A stretch of DNA of 64,000 bases from Novosphingobium acidiphilum DSM 19966. Lineage in GTDB: Bacteria; Pseudomonadota; Alphaproteobacteria; Sphingomonadales; Sphingomonadaceae. The notes under the pieces were generated by a model that did no database searches, had not been told where the DNA came from, and was given only the letters and a program-made list of their open reading frames with translations. Shown here piece by piece: positions 41,837 to 49,841 of this stretch (positions within the stretch are counted from its first letter, which is position 1; each line of letters opens with the position of its first letter). Position numbers and translations under genes: made by a program. The stretch spans positions 38,107 to 102,106 of the forward strand of contig NZ_AUBA01000015.1 in NCBI RefSeq assembly GCF_000429005.1, in the 5' to 3' direction.

Positions 41837-43834
41837 TTACCCTTCGATACGTGAAAAATCCGCCACCTTGTGCACCGCAGCACGAAAGTGGTCAAGCAGG
41901 TCCAACCTGTTCGCCCGCTTGTTCGCATCTGCGTCATTGACCGTGACACTTTCGAAAAAGGCATCGATCGGTGCCCGCAACGCGGCCAATGCGGCCATCG
42001 CGGCAGTGAAACTCTCGTTCTCCAGCGCAGTTCCGACCTGGGGTCCGGCTTCGGCAATCGCAGCCATCAGGGCGGCTTCGGCGGGATCAGGCGTATACGT
42101 CTGCGGCAGCGGCGCCCAGGTCTCTTTTTTCAGGATATTGGCTGCACGCTTGTACCCCGCCAGCAGGTTGCGCCCGTCCTCGGTGCCGACAAAGGTCTGC
42201 AAGGCATGGACGCGGGCCAGCAGGCGCACCAGATCGTTCTCGTTGCCCAGCGCAAGCACCGCATCGACCAGATCGTGGCGGACGCCGGCTTCGCGCTGCT
42301 GCACTTTCAACCGGTCGGCAAAAAAGGCCAGAAGTTCGCCCTCGGCCACCGGCAGGCGCAGACCATTGTCGGTGATCAGGCGAATGACCCCCAGCGCCGC
42401 ACGCCGCAACGCAAACGGATCCTTCGATCCGGTCGGCTTTTCATCGATCGCGAAAAATCCGCGCAAGGTGTCCAGCTTGTCGGCCAACGCCACGGCCACC
42501 GACACGGGCGCTGTGGGCACGTCATCGCCCTGTCCGACCGGTTTGTAATGATCGCGAATGGCATCGGCCACGGCATCGGGCAAACCTTCGGCTCGAGCGT
42601 AATATCCGCCCATAAGTCCTTGTAATTCAGGAAATTCCCTGACCATTTCCGTGACCAGGTCGGCCTTGCACAGTTCGGCGGCCTGGCGCGCTTGCGCAGC
42701 ATCCGCGCCCGGCACGATGCCTTCGCCGGCCAGCCATTCGGCCAGGTCGGCCACGCGTGCAACTTTGTCGGCCAGGCTGCCCAGCTTTTCGTGAAACGTG
42801 ATCCGGGCCAGCTTGCCCGCCTGTTCGGCCAGCGGCGTTTTCTGGTCCTGTTCCCAGAAAAACCGCGCGTCGGACAGGCGCGCGGCCAGCACCTTGCGGT
42901 TGCCCGCGATGATCGCCTGCCCGCCGTCGTGCGCGGCGATATTTGCCGTGCAGATGAATGCGTTGGCCAGCATTCCTGCACGATCGCGGCAGATGAAATA
43001 CTTCTGGTTGACGCGCGCGGTCAGCTGGATGACTTCGGGCGGCACGGTCAGAAACGCATCGTCAAAACGGCCGAGCAGCGGCACCGGCCATTCGGTCAGG
43101 CCGGCGTTTTCGATCACCAGGCCTTCGTCTTCGACCAGCACCAGGTCGGCGGCGGCGGCGGCGGCCTGCGCGCCCTTGCGCACAATCGCTTCGCGGGTGG
43201 CGTGATCGACGATCACGTGGGCAGCGTGCAGCTTGGCCGCGTAGTCGTCCACGCCATCAATCGTGATGACGCCATCGTGCATGAAGCGGTGTCCCATGGT
43301 GTCACGACCCGACACGACCCCGCCCACTTCGCAAGGCACCACGTCGCCGCCCAGCAGCGCAACGATACCCGACAGCGGGCGCACCCAGCGAAGGCTCTCG
43401 CTCGACAGCGAAACTGCGCCCCAGCGTTGCGATTTGGGCCAGGGAAAGGTGCGGATGATTGCTGGGATCGCGTCTGCCAGCACATCGTCAGTCTGGCGGC
43501 CCGGCTTTTCCAACACGGCAAACCACACGCCATCGCGTTCGGTCAACCGGTCTGCCGACAGCCCGGTCTTGCGCAGAAACCCCTCGAGCGCCTGTGGCGG
43601 TGCGCTGGTGCGCGGGCCTTTCAGCTCTTCGCGGGTGGCCTCGGTCGCCAAGGGCAGATCGCGTGCGATCAGCGCCAGACGCCGCGGTGTCGACCACACC
43701 GACACGCTGCCGACTTTGAGCCCGGCCGCTTCGAGTTCCTTGCGGAACTGGCGTTCCAGATCGGCGCGCGCGCCGGCCTGCATCCGCGCCGGGATTTCCT
43801 CGGACCGCAGTTCGAGCAGGAAATCGGCGATCAT
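41837..43834 (-). CDS. glyS: Glycyl-tRNA synthetase beta subunit
   Basis: This 665-residue beta chain of the alpha2beta2 glycyl-tRNA synthetase starts MIADFLLELRSEEIPARMQ, as is typical. It has GRDTMGHRFMHDG in the N-terminal half, KYFICRD, LSDARFFWEQDQKTPLAEQAGKL and an HD-like/anticodon-binding C-terminus. ATG 43834 overlaps the glyQ stop (ATGA); the frame is open 26 codons upstream within glyQ. Confidence 0.96.
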   Translation of the reverse strand: MIADFLLELRSEEIPARMQAGARADLERQFRKELEAAGLKVGSVSVWSTPRRLALIARDLPLATEATREELKGPRTSAPPQALEGFLRKTGLSADRLTERDGVWFAVLEKPGRQTDDVLADAIPAIIRTFPWPKSQRWGAVSLSSESLRWVRPLSGIVALLGGDVVPCEVGGVVSGRDTMGHRFMHDGVITIDGVDDYAAKLHAAHVIVDHATREAIVRKGAQAAAAAADLVLVEDEGLVIENAGLTEWPVPLLGRFDDAFLTVPPEVIQLTARVNQKYFICRDRAGMLANAFICTANIAAHDGGQAIIAGNRKVLAARLSDARFFWEQDQKTPLAEQAGKLARITFHEKLGSLADKVARVADLAEWLAGEGIVPGADAAQARQAAELCKADLVTEMVREFPELQGLMGGYYARAEGLPDAVADAIRDHYKPVGQGDDVPTAPVSVAVALADKLDTLRGFFAIDEKPTGSKDPFALRRAALGVIRLITDNGLRLPVAEGELLAFFADRLKVQQREAGVRHDLVDAVLALGNENDLVRLLARVHALQTFVGTEDGRNLLAGYKRAANILKKETWAPLPQTYTPDPAEAALMAAIAEAGPQVGTALENESFTAAMAALAALRAPIDAFFESVTVNDADANKRANRLDLLDHFRAAVHKVADFSRIEG

Positions 43835-44733
43835 GCGCTCCACCCCGGAAATTTGGCGGCCCACTGGTCGTGGAACCGGGCAATATAGGCCTCGCACGAT
43901 CCGCGCGCGCAATCGCGCACCCGTCCCATGAAACTTGCGCGTTCCTGCACCGAGATCACGCCGCGCGCCTGCAACAGGTTGAACAGGTGGCTGGCCTCGA
44001 TCGCCTGTTCATAGGCGGCGATCGGCACATTCGCCGCGATCGCGGCGCGGCATTCGGCCTCGGCCGCGGCAAACCCCTTGAACAGCGTGTCGGTGTCGGC
44101 GACTTCGAAATTCCATTTCGACATCTGGCGTTCGTTTTCCAGAAACACATCGCCATACGACACGCCCGCGTCGTTGAAGCGCAGATCGTAAACCGAATCG
44201 ACGCCCTGGATATACATGGCCAGCCGTTCGAGCCCGTAGGTCAGTTCGCCCGCTACCGGTTTGCAGTCAAATCCGCCCATCTGCTGGAAATAGGTGAACT
44301 GGCTGACCTCCATCCCGTCGCACCACACTTCCCAGCCGAGTCCCCAGGCGCCCAGTGTGGGCGATTCCCAGTCATCTTCGACAAAGCGGATGTCATGCAG
44401 CATCGGATCGATGCCGATCGCGCGCAGGCTGCCCAGATACAGCGCCTGAAAATCGGGCGGGCTGGGCTTCATGATCACCTGGTACTGGTAATAATGCTGC
44501 AGCCGGTTGGGGTTTTCGCCGTAACGGCCATCGGTCGGCCGCCGGCTGGGCTGGACATAGGCGGCATTCCACGATTCAGGCCCCAGCGTGCGCAAGGTGG
44601 TGGCGGTGTGGAACGTGCCCGCGCCGACGCGCATGTCATAAGGCTGCAGGATCAGGCAGCCGTGTGCGCTCCAATAAGCATGAAGGCGCAGGATCATGTC
44701 CTGAAAGCTTGGGGCAAGGGTCGTATCGGCCAT
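43831..44733 (-). CDS. glyQ: Glycyl-tRNA synthetase alpha subunit
   Basis: This 300-residue catalytic alpha chain has SFQDMILRLHAYWSAHGCLILQPYDMRVGAGTFH near the start, then AYVQPSRRPTDGRYGENPNRLQHYYQYQVIMKPSP and GLGWEVWCDGMEVSQFTYFQQMGG, which are almost invariant. ATG 44733 (MADTTLAPS) gives the normal length, though the frame stays open far upstream. It is the first gene of glyQ-glyS-ppdK and diverges from the TraB/GumN gene. Confidence 0.97.
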   Translation of the reverse strand: MADTTLAPSFQDMILRLHAYWSAHGCLILQPYDMRVGAGTFHTATTLRTLGPESWNAAYVQPSRRPTDGRYGENPNRLQHYYQYQVIMKPSPPDFQALYLGSLRAIGIDPMLHDIRFVEDDWESPTLGAWGLGWEVWCDGMEVSQFTYFQQMGGFDCKPVAGELTYGLERLAMYIQGVDSVYDLRFNDAGVSYGDVFLENERQMSKWNFEVADTDTLFKGFAAAEAECRAAIAANVPIAAYEQAIEASHLFNLLQARGVISVQERASFMGRVRDCARGSCEAYIARFHDQWAAKFPGWSA

Positions 44734-44833
44734 GGCCGCGCATTTGGCCGATCCCCCGCCGCAAATCAACCGGCGCTTGGGCAGGATCGGTGACAATTGA
44801 CCCGCGCGATCGACTGGGCCATGCCGTTGGGCG

Positions 44834-45718
44834 ATGCGTCTGCCCGCCCTCCTTCGCCTGCTCGGCTGTGCGTTGATGCTGGTGCCGGCGGCATGCAGCC
44901 GCGCCCCTGCACCCGCAAGCCACGTCGCCTTGTGGGCCATCAGCATCGGCGGCACGCCACGCGGGTGGATCATGGGCACGATCCACGCCTTGCCGCCGGG
45001 CACACACTGGCGGCGCGCGCCGATCGACGCGGCCATGGCGCAGGCCGACCGGCTGGTGATGGAAATCGGCGAACCGCTCAACCCCCAGGTTGCCGGCCAG
45101 GCGCTGGCCCGGCTTGCCCTGACCCCGGGCCTGCCTGCGCCAAGCGCGCGGCTCGATCCCGGCGGGCGTGCGGCGCTGTTCGCCGCCTATCGCAAGCTGG
45201 GGCTTGACGATGCGCGGTTCCAGAATCAGGAAAGCTGGGCCGTGGCCTTGCAGATTTCGGCGATTGCCACGCAAAGGGCCGGCGCCGATGCAGGTGACGG
45301 GGTCGAACCGCAATTGCGCGCCGGCATGCCAGGCAAACCGGTGGTGGGGCTGGAAACGATCGACAGCCAGTTCGCCGTGTTTGACGCCCTGCCCGACCGG
45401 GCGCAGCAACGCCTGCTTGCGGCCGTCGCGCACGAGGTGATCGATCCGCACAACGACGATGCCGACACACTCGCGCTGTGGCTGAAGGGCGATGATCTGG
45501 GCCTGACGCGCGAGGCCAGCAGCGATTTCCTGGCCGATCCGGTACTGCACGATGCGTTGCTGACCGCGCGCGACAAGGCGTGGACCGCACAGATCGATAC
45601 CATGCTGCGCAGCGGCGCGCGTCCGTTCATCGCGGTGGGCGCGGCGCATGTTGCCGGGCGCGACGGGCTGCCCGAGATGTTGCGCGCCAAAGGCTGGACC
45701 GTCACCCGCGTCTACTGA
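44834..45718 (+). CDS. TraB/GumN family lipoprotein
   Basis: This 294-residue protein has a lipoprotein-type signal peptide ending PAAC. A TraB/GumN (tiki-like hydrolase) domain follows: GWIMGTIHALPPGTHWRRAPIDAAMAQADRLVMEIGEP with the GxxH and ExxE-type motifs, PVVGLETIDSQFAVFDALP, and the C-terminal FIAVGAAHVAGRDGLPEMLRAKGWTV with the GxxH motif. Such proteins are thought to be metal-dependent peptidases on the cell envelope. The gene stands alone, divergent from glyQ. Confidence 0.87.
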   Translation: MRLPALLRLLGCALMLVPAACSRAPAPASHVALWAISIGGTPRGWIMGTIHALPPGTHWRRAPIDAAMAQADRLVMEIGEPLNPQVAGQALARLALTPGLPAPSARLDPGGRAALFAAYRKLGLDDARFQNQESWAVALQISAIATQRAGADAGDGVEPQLRAGMPGKPVVGLETIDSQFAVFDALPDRAQQRLLAAVAHEVIDPHNDDADTLALWLKGDDLGLTREASSDFLADPVLHDALLTARDKAWTAQIDTMLRSGARPFIAVGAAHVAGRDGLPEMLRAKGWTVTRVY

Positions 45719-45721
45719 TCC

Positions 45722-45749
45722 TTGCATTTTGTGCCAAAGCCGCTATGCG
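45722..45749 (+). promoter_or_regulatory. Possible promoter for rplY
   Basis: TTGCAT (45722-45727) and TATGCG (45744-45749) are spaced by 16 bases, 75 bases before the rplY start. They resemble a vegetative alphaproteobacterial promoter but are imperfect. Confidence 0.3.
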
Positions 45750-45823
45750 CCGCGGCTTCCTGTCATGGTCATCCCTGGAGGCGTGGCGGGAATATCGCGA
45801 ACTTTACCCTAAGGAACTGACAC

Positions 45824-46426
45824 ATGAGCGAAACGCTGCATCTGTCGGCCGAACCGCGCGAAAAGGTAGGCAAGGGAGCCTCCCGCGTGCTGCGTCGTGC
45901 CGGCCGTATCCCCGCCGTCGTCTATGGCGGCAATCTCGAACCGGTGGCTGTCCACCTTGAAGAAAAGGCGCTGAAGAAGGCGCTTGGCACTGGCCATTTC
46001 TTCAATTCGATCGTTGAAGTGACGATCGGTGACCTGGTTGTGCGCACCCTGCCCAAGGATGTCGCTTTGCACCCGGTCAGCGACCGTCCCGAACACGTCG
46101 ATTTCCTGCGCGTTTCGGCGACCCACGCGGTGCATGTCAAAGTGCCCGTGCTGTTCATCAACGAAGACGCCTCGCCCGGCATCAAAAAGGGCGGCGTGCT
46201 GAATATCGTTGCGCACGAACTGGAACTGATCGCGATCCCCGAATCGATCCCCGATGACATCACCGTCGATCTGACCGGTCTGGATGTCGGTGCGTCGATC
46301 CACATGCACGACATCACCCTGCCCGCAGGCTGCAAGGTCGTCACCCACGAAGCCGACGCAACCATTGCGACGATCGTGGCGCCGTCGGCGCTGAAGTCCA
46401 GCGAAGGCGATGCAGCCAAGGCCTGA
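45824..46426 (+). CDS. rplY: 50S ribosomal protein L25 / general stress protein Ctc
   Basis: This 200-residue long form of L25 has the 5S-rRNA-binding N-terminal domain (RVLRRAGRIPAVVYGGNLEPVAVHLEEKAL) and a C-terminal Ctc domain (VHVKVPVLFINEDASPGIKKGGVLNIVAHELELIAIPESIPDDI). AAGGA lies 8 bases before the ATG. It is followed by a strong terminator and then pth, the usual rplY-pth pairing. Confidence 0.96.
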   Translation: MSETLHLSAEPREKVGKGASRVLRRAGRIPAVVYGGNLEPVAVHLEEKALKKALGTGHFFNSIVEVTIGDLVVRTLPKDVALHPVSDRPEHVDFLRVSATHAVHVKVPVLFINEDASPGIKKGGVLNIVAHELELIAIPESIPDDITVDLTGLDVGASIHMHDITLPAGCKVVTHEADATIATIVAPSALKSSEGDAAKA

Positions 46427-46448
46427 TCGGTCTGACTGTTGAAAAAGG

Positions 46449-46483
46449 AACCCCCTTCCCCTTGCGGAAGGGGGTTCTTTTTT
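46449..46483 (+). terminator. Rho-independent terminator between rplY and pth
   Basis: A perfect 11-bp stem AACCCCCTTCC/GGAAGGGGGTT with a 6-base loop is followed by C and six Ts. Confidence 0.85.
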
Positions 46484-46532
46484 GTCTGTCACCGTCCCAC
46501 ACCTTTCCCCGCGACAGGAGCAGTCACACGCC

Positions 46533-47102
46533 ATGCAAATCTGGGTCGGCCTGGGCAATCCCGGGGCGCAATACGCGCTCAATCGGCACAATGTCGGCTT
46601 CATGGCGCTCGACACCCTTGCGCAAGTGCATGACTTTGGCCCGGTGCAGAAGAAATTCCAGGGCTGGATGCAGGATGGACGGATCGGCGGCGAACGCGTG
46701 ATCCTGCTCAAACCGGCAACCTTCATGAACGAAAGCGGGCGCGCGGTGGGCGAAGCGTTGCGGTTCTACAAAATCGGCAACGATGCGCTGACCGTGTTTC
46801 ATGACGAACTCGATCTGGCTGCGTTCAAGGTCAAAGTGAAACAGGGCGGTGGCACCGCCGGCCATAACGGACTGCGTTCGATCGACCAGCACAGCGGCCC
46901 CGATTTTCGCCGCGTGCGGCTGGGCATTGGTCACCCCGGCCACAAAGACCGGGTAACCGGCCATGTGCTGGGCAATTATGCCAAGGCCGAAGGCGATGAT
47001 CTGGCCACAATGCTGGGCGCGGTGGCACGGTGCGCCGATTGGCTGGCCCGCGGCGATGACACCCGTTTCATGAACGATGTCGCGCTGATTCAACAGGGCT
47101 GA
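46533..47102 (+). CDS. pth: Peptidyl-tRNA hydrolase
   Basis: This 189-residue enzyme recycles peptidyl-tRNA. It starts MQIWVGLGNPGAQYALNRHNVGFMALD with the catalytic His in RHNVG, and has LLKPATFMNESGRAV, VFHDELDLAAFKVKVKQGGGTAGHNGLRSI and FRRVRLGIGHPG. ATG 46533 is used. It lies downstream of rplY with a terminator in between, so it probably has its own promoter. Confidence 0.97.
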   Translation: MQIWVGLGNPGAQYALNRHNVGFMALDTLAQVHDFGPVQKKFQGWMQDGRIGGERVILLKPATFMNESGRAVGEALRFYKIGNDALTVFHDELDLAAFKVKVKQGGGTAGHNGLRSIDQHSGPDFRRVRLGIGHPGHKDRVTGHVLGNYAKAEGDDLATMLGAVARCADWLARGDDTRFMNDVALIQQG

Positions 47103-47230
47103 CGCCGCACCAAACCGCCGCAAATCGGTCGTCGATGTTTACCCCGGTTAATCCGCAATGGTCGGCCTGTTTTACAGGTCGCCGCGCCCTTTACAGACAT
47201 TAACCATCACAACCCTTGGAATTCAGCCGT

Positions 47231-47246
47231 TGGCACACCTTGTGCT
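47231..47246 (+). promoter_or_regulatory. Sigma-54-type promoter of the PEP-CTERM gene
   Basis: TGGCACACCTTGTGCT matches the sigma-54 consensus TGGCACRNNNNTTGCW at all defined positions but one, with the GG and GC dinucleotides at the required 12-base offset. Transcription would start near 47257, about 37 bases before the ATG. Sigma-54 control of PEP-CTERM genes by PrsK/PrsR is known in other exosortase-bearing bacteria. Confidence 0.65.
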
Positions 47247-47293
47247 TCTTGGTGGGTTAACCAGCAAATGGTGAGTTCAACAAGGGGTCAGAC

Positions 47294-48148
47294 ATGAAAC
47301 GCATTGCCACCATCGCCGTCGTAACCGCCAGCATCATGACGACCAACCCGGCCATGGCGTGGAGCTTGTTTGGCTCCAGCAGTCCGGCCCCCGCCAAATC
47401 ATCCAGCCCGTCGAGCCCGAGCGTATCATGGGGCAGCTCTGGCAGCAGCAGCGCAAGCCATGCCCAGCCCCCCAGCCCCGCCTCGTCGTGGAGCATTTTT
47501 GGCGGCAGCAGCAGCCCCTCGACGCCCACGTTGTCGTGGAGCGGTCCGAGCCCTGCCCAGCCGTCGAGCCCCGCCTCGTCGTGGAGCGGATCGGGCAGCA
47601 GCAGCAGCGCCGGCTCGATCCTGTCGTCCATTTCAGGGCTGATCTCGGGCATTTTGGGCAGCAGCCCCAGCCCCGTGGTGCCGATCATCCCGATCCTGCC
47701 CTCAAGCAGCTCTGGCGGCAGCAGCATCGGCCATGTTCATTATTGCAACTGCGGCGATTCGATCGGCGCTGGAATGTGCGGCCCGAAGGGTTCGACATCG
47801 AGCACCTCGTCAACTTCGGGCGGCAACACTTCGACCGGTGGCAACACCTCGACCGGCGGCAACACCTCGACCGGCGGCAACACTTCGACCGGTGGCAACA
47901 CCTCGACCGGCGGCAACACTTCGACCGGCGGCAACACTTCGACCGGCGGCAACACTTCGACCGGCGGCAACACCTCGACCGGCGGCAACACCTCGACCGG
48001 TGGCAACACTTCGACCGGTGGCAACACCTCGACCGGTGGCAACACCTCGACCACCTCGGGCGGCACCACGGTGCCCGAACCGGGCATGCTGGGCCTGATG
48101 GGCCTGGGCTTTGTCGGCATGGCGGTGGCCCGTCGCCGCCGCCGCTAA
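47294..48148 (+). CDS. PEP-CTERM surface protein with tandem NTSTGG repeats
   Basis: This 284-residue exported protein has a signal peptide (residues 1-22, ending AMA). A Ser/Pro/Gly-rich region with imperfect PSSPASSWSG-type repeats (30-105), a short hydrophobic stretch, and a Cys pair in YCNCGDSIGAGMC follow. Next come 13 copies of the hexapeptide GNTSTG and a C-terminal PEP-CTERM signal: VPEPGM, a hydrophobic helix and RRRRR. Exosortase would cleave the tail and the protein would reach the cell surface; Ser/Thr-rich PEP-CTERM proteins are often glycosylated. AAGGGG precedes the ATG. No exosortase gene is in this window. Confidence 0.88.
   Translation: MKRIATIAVVTASIMTTNPAMAWSLFGSSSPAPAKSSSPSSPSVSWGSSGSSSASHAQPPSPASSWSIFGGSSSPSTPTLSWSGPSPAQPSSPASSWSGSGSSSSAGSILSSISGLISGILGSSPSPVVPIIPILPSSSSGGSSIGHVHYCNCGDSIGAGMCGPKGSTSSTSSTSGGNTSTGGNTSTGGNTSTGGNTSTGGNTSTGGNTSTGGNTSTGGNTSTGGNTSTGGNTSTGGNTSTGGNTSTGGNTSTTSGGTTVPEPGMLGLMGLGFVGMAVARRRRR
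47822..48055 (+). repeat. Thirteen tandem 18-bp repeats in the PEP-CTERM gene
   Basis: GGCAACAC(C/T)TCGACCGG(C/T) recurs every 18 bases from 47822; the 13th copy is degenerate at its end. Variation is nearly all at two third-codon positions, so the encoded hexapeptide is constant. Such arrays change length by slippage or recombination. Confidence 0.95.
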
Positions 48149-48159
48149 GGCTTGTAAAG

Positions 48160-48201
48160 TTCGCGCCGATTACCCCCCGGAACGGGCGTAATCGGCGCGA
48201 A
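48160..48201. terminator. Bidirectional terminator hairpin after the PEP-CTERM gene
   Basis: TTCGCGCCGATTAC (48160-48173) pairs perfectly with GTAATCGGCGCGAA (48188-48201) across 14 bases. It overlaps the 3' end of the convergent TPR gene, whose stop codon lies inside the left arm. No T run. Confidence 0.6.
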
Positions 48202-49678
48202 ACACCAGGTTGGCAGGATCGCGTTCAAGCGCCTGTTTCAGCAAAGAGTGCGCCATTGCCCGGTCGCGGCCGGCGTTCAGCCGGACCAGCCCGGCAATGT
48301 GCAACATATCGGGATTGGCAGGCGCCAGTTCCAGCGCGCGATCCGCATCGCGCAGCGCCACATCGGCCTGGCCCAGATTGCTGGCCGCCAGCGCCATCCG
48401 TTTCAGCACCTCGCCATCACCATCCGCACCGGGAATTGCGGCATAGGCCGCAAGCACACCGGCCCAGTCGCGCCGCGCAGTCGCCGCCAGCGCCTGGTTG
48501 GCGGCGGCATTGCTTGCCGCCAGTTGCGGCGAATTGCGCCGCTGGGCATAGATTTTCGCCACCGGATCGCGCGCCATGCCGGCCGCCTGGATCGCCAGAT
48601 CAAGCTCGCGCGGGCCGGCCAGAACGCTGTCGGCCATAGGCCGGATCGTCTTGAGCGCGCCTGCACCGTCATGCACGGCCAGATCGCATCGGGTCAGCAT
48701 GATCCGCGCATAGGGATTTTGCGGCGAAAGCAGCAGCGCCTTTTGAAAAATCGCGCGGGCCTGTTCGGCATGCTGCAGATTGAGCAGGGCTTCGCCATAG
48801 GCCATGCCCTCGAACGTCCGGTCGTCCAGTGTCGCCTCACGCGGGGCAAGCATGTCGCGCACTTTGGCCCAGTCACCCTTTTCCGCCGCCACGCGCAAGA
48901 TCAGCGACGCCACCAGGCGATCGTCGGGCGCCAGTGCCACGGCCTGTGCGGCATAACGGGCGGTCAGATCCGAATGGCCGCGCAGATCGGCCAGATCGGC
49001 AAGTGCGACCAGCGGGTCGGCCCGCGTCGGAAACCGCTTTGCCGCGTCTGAAAATATCTGCTCCGCATCATCATAGTGCGAACGCGATTGCGCAATCAGC
49101 CCGGTCACCATCCGGGTGTCAAGCCGGTCGGGTGCCAGCTTGCGCATCACCGCCAGCGCCCGTTCCGCGCCATCGATATCATCGTCGTCGAACAGAAAGC
49201 GGGCGTAATCGAGCGCCAGCTGGTAATCGTCACCGGCCGCCATGCCATGCTGAAAATCAGTCAGCGCAGTGGCGCCGTCCTTTTCGGCAAGCGCCGCCTC
49301 GCCGCGCAGGCGCCAGGCCACCGGGCTTTGATCGGTGCCCAGGATGGTTTCCATCTCGGTCCGCTTGCGGCGGAGCAGCGCCGCCTGTGCCGCCAGCTCG
49401 GTCAGGTCCTGTCCGGTGGCACCTGCATCGGCCAGCCGCTTGAGCGCGGCGGTCGCCCCTTCCCCATCGCCCAGTTCCAGATCGGCGTGGGCCAGCAACC
49501 ACAGCATCGCGCGGTTGTCACGATCGGCATCGAGTGCTGCGAGCACCGCGCTGCGGGCATGGGCATAATCCTGAGCGGCAAACGCGGCCTTTGCCTCGGC
49601 AAATCGCGCGGCCGCATCCTGCTGACCACAGGCAGACAGCGCAATCAGGGCAAACAGAAGGCAAGACCGGTTCATCAT
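48170..49678 (-). CDS. TPR-repeat lipoprotein
   Basis: This 502-residue protein has a lipoprotein signal peptide (MMNRSCLLFALIALSACG, lipobox LSAC) and then a long array of tetratricopeptide-like helices (for example AAFAAQDYAHARSAVLAALDADRDNRAMLWLLAHADLELGD and ADVALRDADRALELAPANPDMLHIAGLVRLNAGRD). It is probably a periplasmic outer-membrane scaffold. It resembles the TPR lipoprotein PrsT of PEP-CTERM/exosortase systems in layout but is shorter, and it is convergent with the PEP-CTERM gene. That link is inference. Starts at 49678 and 49675 are both possible. Confidence 0.8.
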   Translation of the reverse strand: MMNRSCLLFALIALSACGQQDAAARFAEAKAAFAAQDYAHARSAVLAALDADRDNRAMLWLLAHADLELGDGEGATAALKRLADAGATGQDLTELAAQAALLRRKRTEMETILGTDQSPVAWRLRGEAALAEKDGATALTDFQHGMAAGDDYQLALDYARFLFDDDDIDGAERALAVMRKLAPDRLDTRMVTGLIAQSRSHYDDAEQIFSDAAKRFPTRADPLVALADLADLRGHSDLTARYAAQAVALAPDDRLVASLILRVAAEKGDWAKVRDMLAPREATLDDRTFEGMAYGEALLNLQHAEQARAIFQKALLLSPQNPYARIMLTRCDLAVHDGAGALKTIRPMADSVLAGPRELDLAIQAAGMARDPVAKIYAQRRNSPQLAASNAAANQALAATARRDWAGVLAAYAAIPGADGDGEVLKRMALAASNLGQADVALRDADRALELAPANPDMLHIAGLVRLNAGRDRAMAHSLLKQALERDPANLVFRADYARSGG

Positions 49679-49841
49679 CGCCGGATTATCGCGCCAAGCG
49701 TTGAAGTTTCGGTGAATCCCGGGGCCTGGTTTGGTGCTACAGCGTGTGCCCCCTTGACCTTGGGGCAAAGGGATACCATCGCGCCCGCAAAGACCATTCG
49801 GCGCGCGCCTTGCGCCCGCCACTCAGGAAAGTGACACGCAC

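Noticed and set aside
43870..44793. 307-codon plus-strand frame opposite glyQ
   Set aside because: It lies wholly opposite the near-invariant glyQ and neighbouring sequence. The His/Ala/Arg-rich translation is a typical antisense shadow.
47822..48055. CRISPR-like spaced repeats
   Set aside because: The units are directly adjacent with no spacers and are coding, so this is a protein repeat and not a CRISPR array.
47740..48120. 126-codon minus-strand frame encoding VEVLPP repeats
   Set aside because: It is the mirror image of the 18-bp repeat array. It lacks a ribosome binding site, and third-base changes follow the plus-strand codon frame, not this one.
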